Notes under the pieces: model-generated
Database searches by the model: none
What the model was told of the DNA's origin: nothing
The model's input: only the letters and a program-made list of their open reading frames with translations
Shown: positions 57,402-64,000 of the stretch, in pieces
Position numbering within the stretch: the first letter of the stretch is position 1
Layout of the letters: every line of letters begins with the position of its first letter
Source: Carnegiea gigantea
Taxonomy: Eukaryota > Streptophyta > Magnoliopsida > Caryophyllales > Cactaceae
Assembly (NCBI GenBank): GCA_029747015.1
Contig: JAKOGI010000055.1
Location: forward strand, 682,001 to 746,000
DNA length: 64,000 bases
Reading direction: 5' to 3'
Translations under genes and position numbers: made by a program

Positions 57402-58616
57402 GTTTAAGTCCAATGTTTTTGCATATTTTGGTTCCCCAAGATGTTAGCTATCAAGACTAGCAAAGAAATTCAAGTTAAATTAGGTGCAAAGTGAAGAACT
57501 AAGGCCATTTTGAAAATTACACCGAATTCCGCCCAGTTTTATCGGGTTCTATTTACTTTGCCATTATTGGCCATCAAAATGTGATTTAACCCTGATTTCT
57601 TAATAGGGGAGCTTTACACATCCTAAGGTTTCCCCCCAAGCAAGAAAATCAAGTCTAAGTCAATTCAAAGCAAGAGAAATTTGATGTATAAAGCTAGCCA
57701 AATTCGATACCTTGCACATGGTTATCTGTTATGTTGGTTACTCCTTGTTTTTGCCATCCAATCAAGGCCCAGCAGCATCATTGGAAGTTAAAAGCAGTTA
57801 CAAGCACAATCATAAGCATTTTTAGGGTAGCCAAAAGTACTACCCATGGGAATCAAGGTAATAAAGGCAAGTGAGCTTGGATTGGCTAGCTGTAAAGTGC
57901 ATGTCCTAGAATCCTTTTTCTCTCTCCTCCATGTGTAAGTAGCCTTCTTAAGGGTAATCTATGAGCTTATGGACGAGTTTAGCCCTTGATCTGTTGCTTA
58001 GCTAAACTCATTGCATGTAATTAAGTTAGTTAAACATGCTTTGTACTTAAGTAGAATATAAGTTAGTTTTAAGCTTAGTTAGCGGTTTTCTAATCATGAA
58101 GAAACCTCTAAACCGTCTAGGCAGCCAAGGGGGGTCATGTATAAGTAGGCAAGTAGCTCTCTCTGTAAAATTAGATTTGAGCTTGAGTTGAAGAAAGTTG
58201 AGCTTTGCTCCTTTGAGTTTATTAAAACACTTTACTCATCCTAGCTTAGGTTGAGTTAGGTGGTGATCAAGTGAGTCTTAACTCTTATTTAGTTGGTGTT
58301 TCTATATCCTAATCAAAGTTAAGGTCCTTAGCTCATTGTTAGTGGTGATTTTTGTATCCAAGAATCAATTTGGATACACTCCATTCTGACATCTTTCATT
58401 CGGATTCATCCTAATTCAAGTTTAAGTTCTCTTTGAACTTAGCTTACTTACATTACCTTTTTGAGTGTGAGTTGAATTGAGCCATATATTCATCAACTTT
58501 GGTATCAGAGCTAAGTTTCGCCTTGGCCTTGAAACCAGCCCATATGTCCCAAAACAACCTAAAGATGTCCCTCAAACACAATCCCCAAACATAATTCGTT
58601 TATGTCTAAATCAACC

Positions 58617-60360
58617 ATGAGTGTGAGTATGAGTTTGAAAGAGAAAATTGAAGCAGTTTTGAAGAATACCCAAGCTATTTCAATTTATATCAAGAACTTT
58701 AAGATTCTAATCAAGAACTCAAAGCTCAAAATGAGTACTTGAGTAGGCGGCTTGGTGATTTCATGAAGTAAAAACAGAAAATGCTAGCTATGCCCACCAG
58801 TTCTATCCACGGTGAGGGGGATGAGGTAGCAAGCAACCTCATGAGTTCTTCTAATGAGGGAGAACCATTAAGGAGAGGAAGAAGAGAACAAAGGTAGCCC
58901 ACTAACGCTAATGATTATAGAGTTGAAATCCCTAAATTTGAAGGTAAACTTGATTCAAATGAATTTCTTGAATGGTTACACATAGTTGAATGCATCTTTG
59001 AGTACAAGGATGTTTTTGAAGATAAGAAAGTTAAGTTGGTTGCTCTTGGGCTTAGGAAGTACGCCTCATTATGGTGGACTAACATTGGTGCCGAAAGAGT
59101 GAGGAGTAGAAAGAGCAAAATCAAAACTTGGGAGAAGATGAAAGCCAAGTTAAAGTCACGGTTTCTACCCCTAAATTACATCCAAGATAGTTATTCTCAA
59201 CTCCACAACCTAATCCAAGGCAGCGTCAATGTTGTAAAATACATATGTAAGTTTGAGAAACTCTTGATTAAGTGTGATATTTAGGAAATAGAAGAGCAAA
59301 CAATAGTTAGGTACCTTGGTGGTCTTGAACCTAAGTATGCTAATGTAGTGCAATTAAAACAATATGCTACTTTTGATGAAGTTTGTTTCTTGGCTGATAA
59401 GGTTAAGCAACAAACAAAATCAAGGCCTTTTAAACGTGAGTTTCCAAAACCCCCCATCCCAGGATTAACCCTTTAAGAAGGGGAGCCCCATTTCTTTCCC
59501 CACACCCATGGCACCCCTTCCTTCTACCTCACAAAAGAGCCAAACTCTACAACAAAGCTCACTCGCACCAAGCATATCCAAACCTGCTCTTTTTTGCACT
59601 AGTTGGTGTTTTAAGTGTTAAGGATTTTGAAAAATAGCTGCCGACTGCACGAACCGAAGGATCATTACTTTGGCCGAATAGAAAGCAATAAAGGAGGAAG
59701 AGAATGAGGAGGGAAAAGAAAGCTTTTTTTTGAGGAGAATCAAGAGGAGAACTAGTAAAAAGTTAAGGAGAAAATCGATGAGGGAGAAATGTTAGTTTTG
59801 ATAAGAGTATTGAGTGGCTAGAAAGGTGTTAAAGATGAGCAAAGGGAAGCGTTTTTCATTCTAGGTGCACAGTTCAAGGCAAGGTTCATTCCATGATTAT
59901 AGATGGAGGGAGTTATGCTAATATTTTTCCTCTTAGCATGATTAAGAAGCTAGGCTTGCAAGCTACAGCCCATCCCCATCCTTATAACATCCAATGGCTA
60001 AACTGAAGTAAGGGATTGCAAATCAACTCCCAGTGCCTCATTTCATTCTGCATTGGAAAGAACTACCAAGAGGAGTTATGGTGTGATGTGATTCCCATGG
60101 ATGCATGCCATATCTTACTAGGAAGGCCATGAATGTATGATCAGAAGGTGATGCATGATGTTTTTCTAAACACATACTCTCTCTTTAAGGGAGGTAAGAA
60201 GATCACCTTAGTACCTTTATCCCCTTCCCAGTGTCATAAAAGCAAACCACAATAGAATCATAGGCATTTGAACCTTTTCTTACTTGTCATGAATGACTAC
60301 TTGTTGTTCAAGGCAAATACAAAGCTTTTAAGTCCAGAAAATGCTTATTTGGTTTGTTAG
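58617..60360 (+). pseudogene. gag-protease remnant, array unit 10
   Basis: Start ATG intact; a base change and shift (TATATCAAGAACTTTAAG) breaks the coiled coil. An open part at 59036-59284 (82 codons) covers KYASLWWTN, RKSKIKTWEKMKAKLKSRFLPLNYIQDSY and the start of the EFEKLLIKCDI block, the best-kept capsid centre in the array after D. The knuckle is CFKC-stop with a second stop. Protease keeps DGGSY (59902). GRPW stop present. This unit follows the D-interrupted LTR10 and its own PBS is good (58500-58511). Confidence 0.85.
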
Positions 60361-60448
60361 AAATATTTTAGCCGATGGATTTAGGTTTATAGTTGGTAGC
60401 TGATTATCTAGGGAATTTGAGGGCAAATTCTCTTCAACAAGAGGAGAA

Positions 60449-61708
60449 TGAGGGAGATCCCACAACGCAGCACTATTTAGGCTTTTGAAACATGCAAGGA
60501 AAGCCATAATCATCATCCAAAGTTCAAGAAAAGGCCCACGTTTTGTTAGGGTTCAAAATAGTAGCACCCAAGTTCACTTTAACAAAGCAACTTGGTTTTG
60601 TTTATCAAGTTACCTAGGCCTTCTTGGGGTTTAAGTCCAATATTTTGCATATTTTGATTCCCCAAGATAGCAATCAAGACCAGCAAGGAAATTCAAGTTA
60701 AAGTAGGTACAAAGTGAAGAACCAATGCCATTTTGCAAACTGAGCTGGATTCCGCTCAGTTCTATTTACTTAGCTTTTCAAGGCCGTCAAAACATGATTT
60801 AACCATGATTTATTAATAGTGGGACTTGTACACATCTTAAGGTTTCCCTCAAGTAAGGAAATCAAGTCTAAGTCAATTCAAAGCAAGAGAAATTTGATGA
60901 ACAAAACTGGCTAAATTGGTTACCTTGCACCCGGTTTGCTGTGACGTTGGCCACTCCATCTTTTTGCCATCTAATCAGGACCTGGCAGCATCAGTAGAAG
61001 TTAAAAGCAGTTAGGAGCACAATCATAAGCCTTTTCAGCCTAGCCAAAAGCACTACCAATGGGAACAAGGCAACAAAGGCAAGTGAGCTTGGATTGGCTA
61101 GCCGTAAAGTGCATGACCCAGCAACCTTTTTCTCTCTCCTGCAAGTGCGAATAGCCTTCTTAAGGCTAATTTAGGAGCTTAGGGATGAGTTTAGCCATGA
61201 ATCATTTGCTTGACCTGACTCATTGCTTGTAATTAGCTTAGTTAGACATGCTTTGTACTTAAATAGAATGTAAGCTAGTTTTAAGCTTGGTTAGAGGTTT
61301 TCTAATCATGAAGAAACCTCTAAACCGTCTAGGCATCCAAGGGGGGACATGTATAAGTGGGCAAGTAGCTCTCTCTATAAAATTAGATTTGAGCTTGAGT
61401 TAAAGAAAATTGAGCTTTGCTCCTTTGAGTTTGTCAAAACACTTTACTTGCTTATCCTGGCTTAGGCCGAGTTCAGTGGTGATTAAATGACTCTTAACTC
61501 TTACTTAGTGTTTCTATAACCTAATCAAGGTTGAGGGCCCTAAATTTTCTCTTAGTGGTGATTTCTGTATCTAAGAATTAGTTCAGATACACTCCATTCT
61601 GTTATCTTTCATTCGGATTCATCCTAATTTAATCCTAAGTTCTCCTTGAACTTAGCTAACTTACATTCCCCTTTTGAGTGTGAGTTCAGTTGGGCCATGT
61701 ATACATCA
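60449..61708 (+). repeat. LTR11, 1260 bp
   Basis: Starts TGAGGGAGATCCCACA; ends GTATACATCA. The PBS after it has one change (TGGTATCAGAGT, 61713-61724). Confidence 0.9.
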
Positions 61709-61829
61709 ACTTTGGTATCAGAGTTAAGTTTCTCTTTGGCCCTGGAGCCAGCCTACATGTTCCAAAACAACCTAAAGATGTTCCCTAAACACAATCCCCG
61801 AACATAATCTGTTTACATCCAAATCAGCC

Positions 61830-62872
61830 ATGAGTGCGAGTATGTGTTTGAAAGAGAAAATTGAACCTGTTTTGAAGAATAACCAAGCTATTTCAACTTT
61901 AAATCAGGAATTTAAAGATTCTAATCAAGAATTCAAAGCTCAAAATGACTACCTGAGAAGGCAGCTTGGTGAATTCATGAAGCAAAAATAGAAAGTGCTA
62001 GGCAGTTCCACTGGTTCTATCCACGGTGATGAGGATGGGGCAGCAAGCAATGTGGCTTCCTCTAATAAGGAAGAATCATTAAGGAGGGGAAGAAGAGAAC
62101 AAAGGCAGCCCACTTACTCTAGTGATTTTAGAGTTCAAACCCCTAAATTTGAAGGTAAACTTGATCCAGCTAAATTTCTTGAATGGTTACACACAGTTGA
62201 ATGCATCTTTGAGTATAAGGATGTTTCTGAAGATAAGAAAGTCAAGTTGGTTGCTCTTAGGTTTAGGAAGTACGCCTCATTATGGTCGATTAACATATGT
62301 GCCAAAAGAGTGAGGAGCAAAAAGAGCAAAATCAGAACTTAGGAGAAGATGGAAGCTAAGTTAAAGTCACGGTTTCTACCCCAACTTACGGTTTAAGGGA
62401 AGGTTTGTTCGATGATTATAGATGGAGGAGTTCTGCTAATATTTTTTCTCTTAGCATGATTGGGAAACTAGGCTTGTAAGCTATAGCTTATCCCTTTACA
62501 ACATCCAATCGCTAAACCACAGCAAGGGATTGCAAGTTAACTCCCGGTCTCTCATGTCATTCTCCATTGGAAAGAACTACCAAGTGGAGTTAAGGTCAGA
62601 CCGATTCCTATGGATGCGTGCCATATCTTAGTGGGAAGGTCGTGAATGTATGATCAGAAGGTGATGCATGATGGTTTTGTAAACACATACTCTCCCTTTA
62701 AGGGAGGTAAGAAGATCACCTTAGCACCTTTATCCCCTTCCTAGCGCCACAAAAGTAAACCACGATAGAATCATAAGCATTTGAACCTTTTCTTACTTTT
62801 CATGAACCACTACTTACTATTCAAGGTAAGTAAAAGCTTTCAAGACCAGTAAAAGCTTATTTGTGTGGTTAA
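61830..62872 (+). pseudogene. gag-protease remnant, array unit 11, large deletion
   Basis: Start ATG intact (61830), open to a CAG to TAG stop at about 61990. An open part follows at 61995-62342 (115 codons): RRGRREQRQPT, FEGKLDPAKFLEWLHTVE and KKVKLVALRFRKYASLWS. At about 62393 the capsid (CCCCAACTTAC) is joined directly to the protease lead-in (GGTTTAAGGGAAGG), so about 680 bp with the rest of gag, the knuckle and the linker are gone. The protease site has lost a base (GATGGAGGAGTTCTGC, 62421). GRPW stop present. Confidence 0.85.
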
Positions 62873-62961
62873 CAATATTTCAGCCTGGTGGATTTAACTT
62901 TATAGTTAGCAGGTGATGATCTAGCAAATTTGAGGGGAAATTCTCTTCAACAAGGGGAGGA

Positions 62962-64000
62962 TGATGGAGATCCCTCAGTACAGCATAATTTAGGCTTCTA
63001 GCACATTCAAGGAAAGCCATAATCATCATCCAAAGTTTGAGAAAAGACCCAAGTTTTGTTAGGGTTGAAAAAAGTAGCACCCGGGTTCACTTCAGCAAAA
63101 CAGCCTAGTTTAGTTCAACAAGTTACTTAATCCTTCTTGAGGTTTAAGTCCAATATTTTTGCATATTTTGGTTCCCAGGATGTTAGCCATCAAGACCAGC
63201 GAAGAAATTCAAGTTGAATGAGGCACAAAGAGAAGAATGAAGGCCATTTTGCGAACTGCACTGGATTCTGCACGGTTCTGTTTACTTTACCATTTTCGAC
63301 CATCAAAACCTAGTTTAACTGTGATTGCTTAATAGTGGGGCTTGTACACATCCTGAGGTTTCCTACATGCTAGGAAATCAAGCCTAAGTCAATTTAAAGC
63401 AAGAGAAATTTGATGCACAAAACCGGCCAAATTCTGTACCTTACATGTAGTTGGCTGTGATGTTGGTTACTCCTTTTTGCCATCCAATCAAGACCCAGTA
63501 GCATCATTGGAAGTTGAAAAACATTAGGAGCACAAGCATAAGCCTTTTTAGCCTAGCGAAAAGCACTACTAATGGCAATCAAGGCAACAAAGGCAAGTGA
63601 GCTTGGATTAGCTAGTCGTGAAGTGCATGTCCTAGCATCCTTTTTCTCTCTCCTCTATGTGCAAGTAGCCTTCTTCAGGCTAATTTAGGAGCTTAGGGAT
63701 GATTTTAGTCCTTAATCTTTTGCTTAGCTAGATCCATTGGTCGTAATTAGCTTAGTTAAATATGATTTGTAGTTAAACAGAATGTAAGCTGGTTTTAAGC
63801 CTACTTGGAGGATTCCTAGTTATAAAGAAACCTCTAAACCATCTAGGCAGCCAAGGGGGGATGTCTATAAGTAGGCAAGTAGCTCTCTTTGTAAAATTAG
63901 ATTTGAACTTGAGTTAGAGAAAGATGAGCTTTGCTTCTTTGAGTTTGCTAAAACACTTTACTTGTTTAACCTAGCTTAGGCTGAGTTAGGTGGTGATCAA
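62962..64000 (+). repeat. LTR12, runs off the window
   Basis: Starts TGATGGAGATCCCTCA; 1039 bp are inside the window, ending in the GTTAGGTGGTGATCAA stretch. The next unit would begin about 240 bp beyond the edge, so the array continues or ends just outside. Confidence 0.88.

Larger units (their letters stand above)
52492..58495 (+). repeat. LTR10, split by element D (52492-52668 and 57407-58495)
   Basis: Without the insertion this LTR is about 1266 bp. The left part carries the AAAGTTGACATGCGTT variant otherwise found only in LTR6, here followed by the normal TTGTTAGGG. Element D splits it at GTTTA, which is duplicated (52664-52668 and 57402-57406). The right part resumes AGTCCAATGTTTTTGC and ends ATATTCATCA. 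Confidence 0.9.
23229..64000 (+). mobile_element. Tandem array of a gag-pro-only Ty3/gypsy family (family C)
   Basis: Twelve LTRs alternate with eleven internal regions, all on the plus strand, so that each internal LTR serves two neighbours. LTRs start near TGAGGGAGATCCCTCA and end CATACATCA. Four bases later comes a primer-binding site TGGTATCAGAGC, and each internal region ends in a CAACAAGGGGAGGA-type polypurine tract. Undisturbed periods are 3.02 kb (units 1-2 and 2-3) to 3.23 kb. The left end is a clean LTR start with no PPT before it, so this is the true edge. The right end lies outside the window. No unit contains RT, RNase H or integrase, so the family was non-autonomous, comparable to plant TR-GAG elements. 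Two later insertions are listed separately. Confidence 0.9.

Noticed and set aside
62122..62313. Plus-strand frame MILEFKPLNLKVNLIQ, also at 34169-34360
   Set aside because: Out-of-frame reading of the gag capsid start; the correct frame shows FEGKLDP and FLEWLH.
23229..64000. The periodic sequence as a tandemly duplicated host gene family
   Set aside because: Each period has LTR ends, tRNA-Met primer-binding site, gag, protease and polypurine tract in retrotransposon order; there is no intron-exon or host-gene signature.
23229..64000. Regularly spaced repeats as a CRISPR array
   Set aside because: Repeat units are kilobases long with retrotransposon content, and the DNA is plant; there are no short direct repeats with unique spacers.

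Overview
This window is repeat-only DNA from a large seed-plant genome. I found no host gene, rRNA, tRNA or CRISPR. The plant assignment rests on several points: plant-type Ty3/gypsy and Ty1/copia retrotransposons, primer-binding sites matching the 3' end of plant initiator tRNA-Met (TGGTATCAGAGC), nested insertions with 5-bp target-site duplications, and AT-rich, heavily decayed coding remnants. I cannot name the species.

Layout. Positions 1-9121 hold a decayed chromovirus-like Ty3/gypsy element on the minus strand (element A): a short piece of its 3' LTR near 1490-1629, polypurine tract, integrase tail, RT and protease remnants, primer-binding site at 5928-5939, and a 3.18-kb 5' LTR (5944-9121). 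Positions 9122-9550 are a Ty1/copia protease fragment. Element A abuts one side of it and a second minus-strand Ty3/gypsy element (B, 9551 to about 14030) abuts the other. B keeps its 3' LTR and recognisable integrase, RNase H, RT, protease and gag zinc-knuckle remnants, and is cut off at its gag end by an old LTR fragment (about 14030-14560). Positions 14739-16735 hold two diverged tandem copies of an unidentified repeat. Positions 16940 to about 22100 hold a second, longer and very decayed Ty1/copia element on the plus strand (gag, protease, integrase, RT, RNase H, then a PPT/LTR candidate).

From 23229 to the end of the window (almost 41 kb) runs the most interesting part: a head-to-tail array of one non-autonomous Ty3/gypsy family (family C). 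Twelve LTRs (about 1.27 kb) alternate with eleven internal regions (about 1.93 kb), so neighbouring units share an LTR and the repeat period is about 3.2 kb. Each internal region has a PBS, a gag remnant (coiled coil, Retrotrans_gag domain, CCHC knuckle), a protease remnant, a short tail and a PPT. None has RT, RNase H or integrase. All eleven carry the same nonsense codon in the protease GRPW motif. Diagnostic variants show that the block LTR4-U4-LTR5-U5-LTR6 is repeated as LTR8-U8-LTR9-U9-LTR10, a higher-order repeat as in satellite DNA. The array therefore looks like a retrotransposon turned into a macrosatellite by recombination. It continues past the right edge of the window.

Two later insertions interrupt the array. 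A 2.24-kb non-coding TG...CA element with a cttcc duplication lies in unit 7 (42967-45208). A young, nearly complete gag-only element (element D, 52669-57401, gttta duplication, 1.55-kb LTRs) lies in LTR10. D is a sister of family C and has the only long open gag in the window. Neither C nor D could move without enzymes from an autonomous relative. Element B, whose protease and integrase tail are of the same type, is the nearest visible model for such a helper.
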